Shown here: positions 21,603 through 29,555 of the stretch, piece after piece
Numbering within the stretch: the stretch's first letter is position 1
How the letters are laid out: each line of letters opens with the position of its first letter
Origin: Thermoleophilaceae bacterium
Lineage (GTDB): Bacteria > Actinomycetota > Thermoleophilia > Solirubrobacterales > Thermoleophilaceae
DNA length: 33,018 bases
Reading direction: 5' to 3'
Assembly (NCBI GenBank): GCA_014534235.1
Contig: JACVRW010000025.1
Location: 1 to 33,018, forward strand
The notes under the pieces: model-generated
What the model was told of the DNA's origin: nothing
Database searches by the model: none
Seen by the model: only the letters and a program-made list of their open reading frames with translations
Position numbers and translations under genes: made by a program

Positions 21603-22259
21603 CTGGCGCGCGTAAGCAAGAAGCAGATAGTCGCCGCGCTGCTCGACCGGCATGGGCAGACCTACGCCGAGGAGCTCGGCATAGATCCGCGCAAGCAGAC
21701 GCCCAGCAACCTGTTCCAGCTGCTCTGCGCGGCGGTCCTCTTCAGCGCCCGCATTGATGCCTCGATCGCCACCGAGGCCGCCCGCAACCTGAAACGCCGC
21801 GGGTGGCGCACCGCCCGGAAGCTGGCGGACTCCACCTGGCGCGAACGGGTGGCGGCGCTGAACGAGGCCGGCTACACGCGATACCAGGAGCGCACGGCCA
21901 CGATGCTCGGCGAGATGGCGGAGACCGTGCTCGAGCGATGGGGCGGCGACCTGCGCCGGCTACGCGAGGAAGCCGGCCGCGACCCGAAGCGCGAGCGGAA
22001 GCTCTTGAAGCAGTTCAAGGGAATGGGAGACGTCGGGGTTGACATCTTCTTCCGCGAGGCGCAGGCGGGCTGGGATGAGCTGCGCCCCTTCGCCGACCGG
22101 CGTGCACTGGACGCGGCCCGGCGGCTTGGCCTAGGACGCGACGCCAAGGTCCTGGCCCGGCTCGCCGACGGCCGCGACTTTGACCGTCTGGTGGCGGCGC
22201 TCGTACGGACGGAGCTGTCGGACGACTACGACGAGATCCGCGCAGCCGCGCGCGGGTAG
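21603..22259 (+). CDS. Endonuclease III-like (HhH-GPD fold) protein, probable CTG start
   Basis: The product is 218 aa. The layout is that of the HhH-GPD DNA glycosylase fold: NLFQLLCAAVLFSARIDASIATEAARNL (N-terminal helices), LADSTWRERVAALNEAGYTRYQERTA, and a helix-hairpin-helix region KQFKGMGDVGVDIFFREAQ. The catalytic Lys of EndoIII (LPGVGRKTA type) is absent and the C-terminal iron-sulfur cysteines are missing, so glycosylase/lyase activity is doubtful. No ATG or GTG lies near the family N-terminus ARVSKKQIVAALLDRHGQTYAEELG. CTG 21603 gives MARVSKK and has GAGGAGG about 7 nt upstream. The open extension to 21381 is unlike the family. Confidence 0.7.
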   Translation: MARVSKKQIVAALLDRHGQTYAEELGIDPRKQTPSNLFQLLCAAVLFSARIDASIATEAARNLKRRGWRTARKLADSTWRERVAALNEAGYTRYQERTATMLGEMAETVLERWGGDLRRLREEAGRDPKRERKLLKQFKGMGDVGVDIFFREAQAGWDELRPFADRRALDAARRLGLGRDAKVLARLADGRDFDRLVAALVRTELSDDYDEIRAAARG

Positions 22260-22393
22260 ACGCGGGCGCGCGGGCCATCCCCTGGCGCGGCGACGCGGCG
22301 TCGGGTCTCACCGCGCACTCGGCGGTGATGCGCAGGACGCGGTTGCCGTGTGACGAATCAGGTCTCACGTGCGCGCCGACCTGCGGCGCGGCC

Positions 22394-22400
22394 AGGAGGG
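22394..22400 (+). promoter_or_regulatory. Shine-Dalgarno AGGAGGG of the CapA-like gene
   Basis: It lies just upstream of ATG 22404 and favours that start over the in-frame GTG at 22350. Confidence 0.6.
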
Positions 22401-22403
22401 ACA

Positions 22404-23918
22404 ATGGCCACCAAGGACGAGTCGAGCGATACCGGCGCGGGCGTCGGCCCTCAGACGCCGGCTGCCCGCCTGCGTCCTCCTTCGGCTCCGCCGGAACCCG
22501 GCCCGGCGGGAAGCCCTCGGCGGGTGTGGTCGGCGGAAACCGCGCCGGGGCTGTGGTCGCCCGAAACTCCGCGGCGGCGAGGTCGCGGCCGGGCCGCGCG
22601 CACTCCGACCACCGTCTGGGCCCCGCCTCCGCGGGGGCCTCGCTCGAGGACGAACCGCGCAGCGGCGCTGCTCGCCCTCGGCTCGGCGGTGGGCTTTCTC
22701 GTGTTCCTCCTCGTCTCGCAGGGGTCGTCGACCTCGCTCCCCGGCCTCGGCGAGCTTGAAGCAGAGCCTTCGAGTCGCCTCGTCGCGCCGGGAGGCAGGC
22801 TCACCGTCGTCGGCTCGGACGCGCCGGGCCGGACGAAGTTGCTGCTCGAGACGAGGTCCGGCGGCGGCCGCTGGCGCGCGGCTGGAACGTCGTATTCGAA
22901 CGGCGACGGCGAGTTCCGGGTCGAGGGCCGCGCCCTCGCCCGGCCGGGACGACTGTTCGTGCGGGCGCGGGCGCCGGGAGCCGGAGCGTCGACGCCCGTG
23001 CCCGTCACAGTCCGGCCAGTCCGGCTGGCCTCGGTGGGGGACATCAACCTGGGAGACGCGCCGGGCGAAGCCATCGCCGCGAACGGCCCACGCTATCCGT
23101 GGACCAGCGTCGGCAAGCCCCTCCGCGCGGCGGACATCGCCTTCGGGAACCTCGAGTGCGCGATATCGCGGCGGGGCCGCCCCTTCCCGAAGCAGTTCAC
23201 CTTCCGTGGCACGCCGGAGGCGCTGCGGGGCCTGCGCCGCGGGTCGCGGATCGACGTCTTGAACCTCGCCAACAACCATGTCGGCGACTACGGCAGGCAG
23301 GCGATGCTCGACACCGTCCGCGCGGTCGAACGCAACGGAATGCGTGCGGTCGGCGCCGGGTCGAACCTCCGCCGCGCGCTCGCCCCGCAGGTGGTCGAGC
23401 GGCTTGGCCTCCGGGTGGCCTTCGTGGGCTTCTCGCAGATCGCGCCGCTCGAGTTCGCGGCCGGCAAGCGCATGCCTGGAACAGCCTGGGCGACCGCCGG
23501 GTCGGTCGTGCGGGCGGTGCGCAGGGCACGCAGGCAGGCGGACGTGGTGGTGGCGACTTTCCACTGGGGCATCGAGAAGGCTTCGTTCGAGAGCGCCGAG
23601 CAGCGGACCCTTGCCGAGACGGCCGTGTCAGCCGGCGCGCACCTGGTGATCGGGGCTCACCCTCACGTCCTCCAACCGGTCCGGCGGGAGGGCGCGGCTC
23701 TCGTCGCCTACTCGCTCGGCAACTTCGTGTTCGGCGCGGCCTCGAGCGACACGACGTCGACCGGCATCCTCGAGACCGACCTGACAGCCGAGGGAGTGAC
23801 CGCCGCCCGGTGGCGCGCGGGCCGGATCGTGGCCGGACGGCCGGTGCTCGACCGGACACGCCCCCGGCGCCTGCCGCTCGGCGACCCGGCGAAGATGGCG
23901 TCGGGTGTAAGCCTCTGA
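22404..23918 (+). CDS. CapA/PgsA-like membrane-anchored metallophosphoesterase-fold protein
   Basis: The product is 504 aa. CapA/PGA_cap proteins are linked to poly-gamma-glutamate capsule synthesis or serve as surface hydrolases. A disordered Pro/Arg cytoplasmic start (1-85) is followed by one transmembrane helix (about 86-106, AALLALGSAVGFLVFLLVSQ). A beta-rich linker domain follows (GGRLTVVGSDAPGRTKLLLE). The PGA_cap domain has ASVGDINLGD, FGNLECAIS, VLNLANNHVGDYG, VVATFHWGIEK, HLVIGAHPHVLQPV and YSLGNFVFG. The Asp, Asn and His metal ligands of the fold are therefore present. No capB/capC genes are nearby, so polyglutamate synthesis is not supported here. It converges on the CDF gene with 12 bp between stops. 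Confidence 0.85.
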   Translation: MATKDESSDTGAGVGPQTPAARLRPPSAPPEPGPAGSPRRVWSAETAPGLWSPETPRRRGRGRAARTPTTVWAPPPRGPRSRTNRAAALLALGSAVGFLVFLLVSQGSSTSLPGLGELEAEPSSRLVAPGGRLTVVGSDAPGRTKLLLETRSGGGRWRAAGTSYSNGDGEFRVEGRALARPGRLFVRARAPGAGASTPVPVTVRPVRLASVGDINLGDAPGEAIAANGPRYPWTSVGKPLRAADIAFGNLECAISRRGRPFPKQFTFRGTPEALRGLRRGSRIDVLNLANNHVGDYGRQAMLDTVRAVERNGMRAVGAGSNLRRALAPQVVERLGLRVAFVGFSQIAPLEFAAGKRMPGTAWATAGSVVRAVRRARRQADVVVATFHWGIEKASFESAEQRTLAETAVSAGAHLVIGAHPHVLQPVRREGAALVAYSLGNFVFGAASSDTTSTGILETDLTAEGVTAARWRAGRIVAGRPVLDRTRPRRLPLGDPAKMASGVSL

Positions 23919-23930
23919 ACCGACGCGGCG

Positions 23931-24959
23931 CTACGGCGAGCGCGCCGGCTCCTCGCCGACCGCACTCGAGCGCGGGCGGCCGTCCCGCGACGGGATGTCG
24001 ATCTCGCGCACCGGGACGACGACGATGTCGTAGACCTTCCACTCGAGTGAGAGCAGATGGTGGGCGAGCTCCTCGAGGCGATCGACGAGGTGATCGTCCT
24101 CCCGGGGCACGACGAGCACCTCGCCGGTGAATACGTGACCCTCCTCGCGAAGGCGGACGGCTCCGTCCTCGATCCAGTCGAGCTTCCGGAGCTCGTCCTC
24201 GATCCGGTCGACGATCGGATGGAACTCGCGGGCGTCGTGGCGGCGAGGGCGGGCGTCCATCAGGTCGTGCACCGAGGCGCGCATGTTCTTCCAGCCGTCG
24301 TGCAGGATGTCCAGGGAGATGAAGATCGCCGCCACCGCATCGGCCCACCACAGGCCCACCCCGATGCCGAGGATGCCGACGATCGCCGCGGACACCGTCA
24401 TCCAGTCCGCCTTGTTCATCTGGGCATCGGCGTAGAGGACCTTGTCGTGCAGCTCGTCGGCGAGCTTCAGCTTCGCGCGGCCGAGGAAGACGGCGGGGAG
24501 ACCGCTGTAGACGAGCGCCCCGATCATCACCCACCCGAGCCAGATCTCCTCCCCGAAGAGCTGGATCACGCCGATCGGAGGACGCTCGGCCGTCACGAGT
24601 TTGAACGCCGAGTCGAAGAAGACGTAGGCCCCCATGACGAGGAGGGCCAGCGCCGCGAAGACGTAGGCGACGGAGACCGAGCGATGAAAGCCCCAGGGGA
24701 ACTTCGCGCTCGGGTCCCGCGTGCGCATGGCGCTCGCGATCAGGAAGGCCGCCGGCGGCAGGAGGCTCAGGAGATCCTCGATCCAGGCGGCCTTCATCGC
24801 CTGCGACTGGCCGAGCGTCAGCGCGAGCAGCACGACCGCGCTCAACATGTAGACGAGCGTCAGCCACTCGAGCCGAACGGCCTTCCGCTGCTCGGGAAGG
24901 AGCTCCTCCGGGAGCTCGAAGCGCCGGAACGGGCCCTCGGTCTCGCGCCGGTCGGTCAC
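23931..24959 (-). CDS. Cation diffusion facilitator (CDF) transporter with altered metal site
   Basis: The product is 342 aa. About six transmembrane helices are followed by a cytoplasmic ferredoxin-like domain (FHPIVDRIEDELRKL, VYDIVVVPVREID), the normal CDF layout. The usual HxxxD of helix V (ADxxHxxxD) reads ADAQMNKAD, so Met (M181) stands at the His position while D185 is kept. In helix II the segment MKAAWIEDLLSL has E61/D62 but lacks the usual spaced Asp/His pair. Metal choice may differ from Zn(II), or the site may be impaired. The start is GTG 24959 overlapping the TGA of the upstream binding protein (GTGA). No ribosome binding site is needed if coupled. Confidence 0.85.
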   Translation of the reverse strand: MTDRRETEGPFRRFELPEELLPEQRKAVRLEWLTLVYMLSAVVLLALTLGQSQAMKAAWIEDLLSLLPPAAFLIASAMRTRDPSAKFPWGFHRSVSVAYVFAALALLVMGAYVFFDSAFKLVTAERPPIGVIQLFGEEIWLGWVMIGALVYSGLPAVFLGRAKLKLADELHDKVLYADAQMNKADWMTVSAAIVGILGIGVGLWWADAVAAIFISLDILHDGWKNMRASVHDLMDARPRRHDAREFHPIVDRIEDELRKLDWIEDGAVRLREEGHVFTGEVLVVPREDDHLVDRLEELAHHLLSLEWKVYDIVVVPVREIDIPSRDGRPRSSAVGEEPARSP

Positions 24960-25660
24960 GGCCGCCCCTCCTTGCGCAACATGCGCTCGATCTCCTCCGA
25001 CCGGCCCAGGAGGAAGCGCTCGAGCCGCACGAGGAACGCGTTCTCCCCGAGGCGCGCGGCCATGACGTGCTTGTCCTCCTTTAGTTCTGTGCCCGCCGCG
25101 AGCCCGAGGTCGTCGAGGACGTAGTCGTGGGCCGCCGCGGGCTCCCCGTGCGCCCGGCCGAGGTCACGCACCGGCCGCACGTCGGCGTCCGTCTTGGCGT
25201 CGACGAGTGCCTCGGCCTCGGTCCCGAGCTCGGCCGCGACCGTCACGCCGTCGAGGTCGTCCGGCAGCGAGCTGCCGGCGGGCACGCCCACGACGGTCGT
25301 GGTCTCGACGTAGGGCCGGGTGAACGCGGCGTCCTTCTTCCAGCGCGACTTGCTCGTCAGCCCTCCGATCACGAGGTCGAGCGAGCCCTCCTTGAGCGCG
25401 TCCACGAGCTCCTCCTCGGAGCCGTCGACCCACTCGATCCTTGCGCCCAGGTCGCGCGCGAAGCGCCGCACGAGCCGGACCTCGACGCCACCGGTCGGGA
25501 CCCCTCCCTCCAGCTCCACCCACGGGTCGCTCTCCGTGATGCCGACTCGCATGACGCCGCCCTCGACTCGATCGAGCGTGCCGTCCGGGTCCTCCGGGAT
25601 CCGGCAGGCACAGGCGGCTACGGCTACCACGGCCAGCGCGATGCATACGGCGGCTCGCAC
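24956..25660 (-). CDS. Solute-binding lipoprotein, family 3 (amino-acid-type)
   Basis: The product is 234 aa. Lipobox VAAC with C17. Family 3 (SBP_bac_3) features: MRVGITESDPWVELEGG, GVEVRLVRRFARDLGARIEWVDGSEEELVDAL, LDLVIGGLTSKSRWKKDAAFTRPYVET and VTVAAELGTEAEALV. The usual final lobe is short, and the C-terminus HVMAARLGENAFLVRLERFLL is the normal closing helix. There is no amino-acid permease or ATPase beside it. It is coupled by GTGA to the CDF gene, an arrangement I recall from other actinobacteria. It might sense or deliver a metal chelate or an amino acid; the ligand is unknown. GTG 25660 is the first codon in frame giving a signal peptide. Confidence 0.8.
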   Translation of the reverse strand: MRAAVCIALAVVAVAACACRIPEDPDGTLDRVEGGVMRVGITESDPWVELEGGVPTGGVEVRLVRRFARDLGARIEWVDGSEEELVDALKEGSLDLVIGGLTSKSRWKKDAAFTRPYVETTTVVGVPAGSSLPDDLDGVTVAAELGTEAEALVDAKTDADVRPVRDLGRAHGEPAAAHDYVLDDLGLAAGTELKEDKHVMAARLGENAFLVRLERFLLGRSEEIERMLRKEGRP

Positions 25661-25800
25661 CGCTCTTCGGGTACCCCACCGGTGCCCACCCTATGCGGGG
25701 TCGGTCACGCTCGTGAGGCCACGGCGCTCGCGCCGCTCGCGGGCATTTACCCAGGAAAGGCCGTGGTTCTGTTGGCAAAGTCGGCCCGCGGGGAAGCGAG

Positions 25801-26440
25801 ACGGCGACGAAGGTCGGGCTTGTGCTCGGGGCCGGGGCGTGCTCGCAGGGGCCTGCCTCACCGGCGCGCTGGCTGCAAGCACCGGGAGAAGGAATGGGAT
25901 CCGGGGAGTGGTTCCCGCTCCGCCAGTCGCGCGGCAAGCCCTGCGGTCGGGGTGTCAGGAGAAAGTGGGGTTATAGAACCAAAAGTCCTGACACCCGCCG
26001 TCCGAGGGCGACCCCGGCCAACGGCAGCTCGCCGAGCGCGGAGTACATCCTGGGCACTTCGGCGGGCGCGATGATCGGGGCGCTCCTCGCGGGGCATCCC
26101 GCCGCGGTTCGCGGTCGCCCACTCGACCGGCCGGGTCTTCGATGACCTGCTCGGTCAAGACGGCCGCCCGACGGCCGACGCCGATCGCGCGGCCGGCGCC
26201 GTCTTAGGCTCCACCGCGGGTTGCCACGACTCGGACCGGCGTCGCTGCGGATGGCGACCACCGCCCTCGCTAACCCGCTGCGGCACACCCCGCTGCAGAT
26301 GGTGGTCGGCTGGCTTCCCAGCGGGCTGATCTCGACGGACCCGCTGGCCGAGACCGTGCGCCGCGCGGTCGCCGGTCGGTGGGTTCCAGCATCCGAACGT
26401 CAGCGCCGTTGCCTACTCGGTGCGCTCTCGGGCCGGGAGT
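25801..26440 (+). pseudogene. Patatin-like phospholipase pseudogene
   Basis: Fragments of one patatin-like protein appear in order but in changing frames. ATKVGLVLGAG (25804-25836) is preceded by ACG where ATG is expected. One base short, it resumes as GVLAGACLTGALAA. After an unrelated stretch holding a 47-bp palindrome comes SAEYILGTSAGAMIGALLAG (nucleophile elbow GTSAG). Another shift leads to RFAVAHSTGRVFDDLLGQDGRPTADADRAAG, another to LPRLGPASLRMATTALANPLRHTPLQMVVGWLPSGLIST, and a last shift near 26385 (extra C) to QHPNVSAVAYSVRS. The catalytic Asp (DGG) region was not found. At least four frame changes and an insertion mean this is not sequencing noise. It lies just upstream of the acyl-CoA synthetase, so both were probably in one lipid operon. 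Confidence 0.8.
25950..25996. repeat. 47-bp REP/MITE-like palindrome inside the patatin pseudogene
   Basis: Perfect 11-bp arms GGGTGTCAGGA (25950-25960) and TCCTGACACCC (25986-25996) enclose an inner GGTT-ATAG-AACC hairpin (25969-25980). The inner part is much more AT-rich than the surroundings. It resembles the REP-type palindromes mobilised by RAYT (TnpA_REP) transposases; no such transposase is in the window. Confidence 0.6.
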
Positions 26441-26523
26441 CGAAGTCGATGGTCGCGCGCAACCTCGAGCGTACGCTGCAGAATCTCGAGCTGCGCTTGA
26501 ATGCGAAAGGAGGTTCTGAGGAA

Positions 26524-28176
26524 GTGAGCGAGGAGGGCATGAGCCTGGCGGCGCGGATGGCGTACGTGCTCGGCGGCCTGAAGGTCTTGGTCGACGCCGG
26601 CGTGGCTCGCCCGATGCGTCCGGATCGGGCGTGGGGAGTGCTGCGCACGATCCAGAAGTGGGGTCGCAGCCCCGCGGCCGGCTCGATCTCGCTCGCCGAG
26701 CGCTTTCCGGACGAACCCATGATCGTCGACGAGCTCGGAGCGCTGACGTACTCCGAGGTGCACACGCGCACGAACGCGCTTGCCCATGCGCTCTCGGACG
26801 CCCGCGTCGTCGAGGGTGACGGTGTCGGCGTCATGTGCCGAAACCACCGGGGGTTCATCGAGTCGACCGTCGCGGTGTCGAAGCTCGGCGCGAACGCCCT
26901 CTACCTGAACACGGCGTTCGCCGCACCGCAGCTGGCCGACGTCGCGAGGCGCGAGGATCCGACCGCGATCGTCTACGATGAGGAGTTCCGCGGGCTGCTC
27001 GAGGAGGCCGGCCGGAGGCGCAAGCGCTTCGTCGCCTGGCACGACTCGGAGGCCTGCGACGACCCCACGCTCGATGAGCTGATCGCCGCGGGCGACCCCG
27101 GGGACGTGGTCCCGCCGGAGCGGGAGGGCCGGGCGGTGATCCTCACATCGGGCACCACGGGGGCGCCGAAGGGCGCGTCGCGAGCGAACCCGCAGTCACT
27201 CGACCCGGCCGTCTCTCTGCTCTCGAAGATCCCGCTGAAGGCCCGCCAGGTCTCGCACATCGCGGCGCCGCTCTTCCACTCCTGGGGGTTCGCCCATCTC
27301 GCCTTGGGGCTGATCCTGGGGACGACGTTCGTCCTGCGGCGCAAGTTCGAGCCCGAGGGCTGCCTCGCCGAGGTCGCGCGACACGGCTGCGACTCGCTGG
27401 TCGTCGTGCCGGTGATGCTGCAGCGGATCCTCGAGCTGCCGACGGAGACGCGCGCGAAGTACGACCTCTCCTCGCTCAAGGTGGTCGCGGCGAGCGGTTC
27501 GGCGCTCCCCGGCGATCTCGCGATCGAGTGGATGGACGAGTTCGGCGACAGCCTCTACAACCTCTACGGCTCGACCGAGGTGGCATGGGCGTCGATCGCC
27601 ACGCCCGTCGACATGCGCGTGGCTCCGGGGACGGCGGGCAAGCCGCCCCGCGGCACGGTCGTGCGCCTGTACGACGAGAACGGCAGGGAGGTGCCGCCTG
27701 GCGAGACCGGCCGCATCTTCGTCGGCAACGAGCTGGTCTTCGAGGGCTACACGGGAGGTGGATCGAAGGACTTCATCGACGGCCTCATAGCGACCGGCGA
27801 CGTGGGCCGCTTCGATGAGGGCGGACGGCTGTTCGTCGAGGGCCGCGACGACGAGATGATCGTCTCGGGCGGCGAGAACGTATTCCCGAAGGAGGTCGAG
27901 GACGTGCTCGCGCGTCACGAGGCGGTTTCCGACGTGGCCGCGATCGGCGTGGACGACAGGGACTTCGGCCAGCGTTTGAGGGCGTTCGTCGTGCTGGAGA
28001 AGGGGAAGCAGGCGACCGAGGACGACCTCAAGTCGTACGTCAAGTCGAACCTGGCGCGATACAAGGTCCCGCGGGAGATCGTCTTCCTCGACGCGCTGCC
28101 CCGCAACGCGACCGGCAAGGTGCTGAAACGCGAGCTGAGCACGCTTGAGCCTGAGGACGCCGGGACGAGGAAGTAG
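26524..28176 (+). CDS. Acyl-CoA synthetase (AMP-forming, FadD-like)
   Basis: The product is 550 aa. AMP-forming ligases activate fatty or aromatic acids to acyl-CoA. All motifs are intact: P-loop ILTSGTTGAPKGASR, FHSWGFAHLALGL, NLYGSTEVAWASIATP, the hinge region TGDVGRFDEGGRLFVEGRDDEMIVSGGENVFPKEVE and the catalytic Lys in PRNATGKVLKREL. GTG 26524 was chosen because AAAGGAGG (26506-26513) lies 10 nt upstream; ATG 26539 is an alternative with GAGGAGG too close. The frame continues upstream to 26221 but that part is patatin remnant in the same frame. The chain-length preference is unknown. It could feed the WS/DGAT at 10.35 kb. Confidence 0.9.
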   Translation: MSEEGMSLAARMAYVLGGLKVLVDAGVARPMRPDRAWGVLRTIQKWGRSPAAGSISLAERFPDEPMIVDELGALTYSEVHTRTNALAHALSDARVVEGDGVGVMCRNHRGFIESTVAVSKLGANALYLNTAFAAPQLADVARREDPTAIVYDEEFRGLLEEAGRRRKRFVAWHDSEACDDPTLDELIAAGDPGDVVPPEREGRAVILTSGTTGAPKGASRANPQSLDPAVSLLSKIPLKARQVSHIAAPLFHSWGFAHLALGLILGTTFVLRRKFEPEGCLAEVARHGCDSLVVVPVMLQRILELPTETRAKYDLSSLKVVAASGSALPGDLAIEWMDEFGDSLYNLYGSTEVAWASIATPVDMRVAPGTAGKPPRGTVVRLYDENGREVPPGETGRIFVGNELVFEGYTGGGSKDFIDGLIATGDVGRFDEGGRLFVEGRDDEMIVSGGENVFPKEVEDVLARHEAVSDVAAIGVDDRDFGQRLRAFVVLEKGKQATEDDLKSYVKSNLARYKVPREIVFLDALPRNATGKVLKRELSTLEPEDAGTRK

Positions 28177-28263
28177 GGGTACTTCCGTGGCTTGTTGGGT
28201 AGCCGTGCGGGGAGACGCAAATCCCGTCGCCTCGCGGGGATTACTTGAGGTAAGGAAGGCGGA

Positions 28264-28584
28264 ATGAGCACAGGACTATGGATCGTGATCATCGTGGCAG
28301 TGCTGATCGTGCTCGCCCTGCTCGTGTGGACGAGCACGCGGGCGCGGCACCGGAGGCTCGACGCGCGCAGAGACGAAGCGCGCGAGATTCGGCGCGAGGC
28401 GGAGGTCCGCGGCGCCGAGGCCGACCGAATCGCCGCCGAGGCGGAGGAACGAGCCGCGCGCGCCCGTCAGGAGGAGGCGAAGGCGCGCGAACAGGCCGCG
28501 CGCGCGGAGGAGCACAAGCAGGAGGCGGAGGCGCACCGCGAGCGCGCGGAAGCGGTCGACCCGGACGCCGACAGGAGAGAGTGA
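28264..28584 (+). CDS. Membrane-anchored coiled-coil protein (106 aa)
   Basis: One N-terminal transmembrane helix (LWIVIIVAVLIVLALLVW, about 5-22) is followed by an uninterrupted charged helix rich in Arg, Glu and Ala (RREAEVRGAEADRIAAEAEE, then repeated AR-EEA patterns), ending VDPDADRRE. This is a simple type-II-like anchored coiled coil. No enzymatic motif. AAGGAAGG (28252-28259) supports ATG 28264. A weak hairpin AATCCC/GGGATT at 28220-28242 lies between it and the acyl-CoA synthetase. Similar small proteins are common in actinobacteria; role unknown. Confidence 0.7.
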   Translation: MSTGLWIVIIVAVLIVLALLVWTSTRARHRRLDARRDEAREIRREAEVRGAEADRIAAEAEERAARARQEEAKAREQAARAEEHKQEAEAHRERAEAVDPDADRRE

Positions 28585-28708
28585 GCCGAGGCGCCCGGGC
28601 GGTCCACAATCCGCCGGGCGCCCGCCCGCACGCATCGGCCGCCCGCCGCCGCGCCCGGCCGGACGCGGCCGCACGGTCAGCGGTAGCCGCGCCGCCGCAC
28701 CGAAGCCG

Positions 28709-29320
28709 TCAGCCGCAGACCGGCCAGTGACGCGGGCCGTCGCGGCTCAATAGCAACCAAGCGCGCCATGTCTGCTCCGACCGCGGCGCCGCCGCGGGGT
28801 CGCCCGACCCGCCGACGACTCGCCACGTCCGGAAGGTGAACTGGTAGAGCCCCCGGAACACGCCGCCGCCGCCGATCGCGCGCGGCCTGTGTCGCGACTC
28901 ACACCACGCGATCCGGCGCAGATGGCTCCGGCCCCAGTCCGGGATCGTTCGCACCTTGGCGGCGAACCGCACCGCGCGCCCCCGAGGGGAGCGCAGGAAG
29001 CGATAGAAGCGCCGGCGCATGCGGTCAAGCGACTCGCGGAGCCGGCGCGCCGCGGGCAGCCGGCGCTCCCTGCGCGCAGCGTGGAGCAGGTTGCGCCCGC
29101 GCCATAGATCGTGGCGTCCGAGCCTCCGGTGCCAGTGCCGGTACGCCCGCTTCAGCCGCTCGGTCGCCGGTCGTGCCGGCGCGGCGGGCGCCGTCTCACC
29201 ACCGGCCGCCGTGGTGTCGCCGGTCGTCGCGGGCTGCTGTGCAGGCTCCTGCCCGATTGCCGGCGCCGCCGCGGTCGAGAACGCGAACGCGAACGCCAGC
29301 AGACTCCCCGCCTTCTTCAT
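28709..29320 (-). CDS. Secreted Rpf-like transglycosylase
   Basis: The product is 203 aa. The signal peptide (MKKAGSLLAFAFAFSTAAAPAIGQ) is followed by a Pro/Thr/Ala linker, a basic helical region (55-125, very Arg-rich) and a C-terminal transglycosylase-like domain. The domain reads LRRIAWCESRHRPRAIGGGGVFRGLYQFTFRTWRVVGGSGDPAAAPRSEQ in order, then VCG at the very end. E141 is the catalytic Glu; C140 and C202 can form the Rpf disulfide. Rpf-type enzymes cleave peptidoglycan and stimulate regrowth. ATG 29320 has AGGGG 6 nt upstream. The 73-aa half-domain gene ends 13 bp before it on the same strand, so the two form an operon. Confidence 0.85.
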   Translation of the reverse strand: MKKAGSLLAFAFAFSTAAAPAIGQEPAQQPATTGDTTAAGGETAPAAPARPATERLKRAYRHWHRRLGRHDLWRGRNLLHAARRERRLPAARRLRESLDRMRRRFYRFLRSPRGRAVRFAAKVRTIPDWGRSHLRRIAWCESRHRPRAIGGGGVFRGLYQFTFRTWRVVGGSGDPAAAPRSEQTWRAWLLLSRDGPRHWPVCG

Positions 29321-29333
29321 GAGGTCCCCTGTC

Positions 29334-29555
29334 TCAGCCGCCGCAGGCGGGCCCGTGGCCCGCGCCCTGACGGGCGAGGAGCATCGCCGCACGGCGGTCC
29401 TGCTCGGCCTCCAGAGCGGCCGCCGGGTCGCCCATTCCGAACACCGACCGCCACGTCTCGTACTGCTCTTCGGCGAGCTCCTGGGCCGTCGCAGCGGCGG
29501 ATGCCGCCGCTGCGGCAGCGCACGCGCACGTCAGGACCGCTCGTCTTCGTGACAA
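29334..29555 (-). CDS. Small secreted protein with only the C-terminal half of an Rpf domain
   Basis: TTG 29555 to TGA 29334-29336, 73 aa. The signal peptide (SRRRAVLTCACAAAAAASAAATAQ) is followed by QYETWRSVFGMGDPAAALEAEQ, DRRAAMLLARQGAG and a final CGG. Residues 32-73 align with residues 163-203 of the next gene product (TWRxVxGxGDPAAAxxxEQxxRAxxLLxRxG), but the catalytic CES part is missing. The TTG start is supported by GGAGGTGAT (29570-29562), a nine-base match to the 16S anti-Shine-Dalgarno, and by a signal peptide starting there. The remaining Cys has no obvious partner in the domain. It may be a deletion remnant or a non-catalytic partner. Confidence 0.7.
   Translation of the reverse strand: MSRRRAVLTCACAAAAAASAAATAQELAEEQYETWRSVFGMGDPAAALEAEQDRRAAMLLARQGAGHGPACGG

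Noticed and set aside
21246-21653. Minus-strand frame with a non-shadow-like stretch (VATEVLSGVAPVKPALLGEP...)
   Set aside because: No ribosome binding site, promoter or recognisable family; it overlaps the start of the EndoIII-like gene. Could be a remnant, but not supported.
23197-24867. Long minus-strand frame across the CapA-like and CDF genes
   Set aside because: Not in the reading frame of either real gene and has no family features.
28220-28242. AATCCC/GGGATT hairpin after the acyl-CoA synthetase
   Set aside because: Only a 6-bp stem with an 11-nt loop and no T-run; not a convincing terminator.
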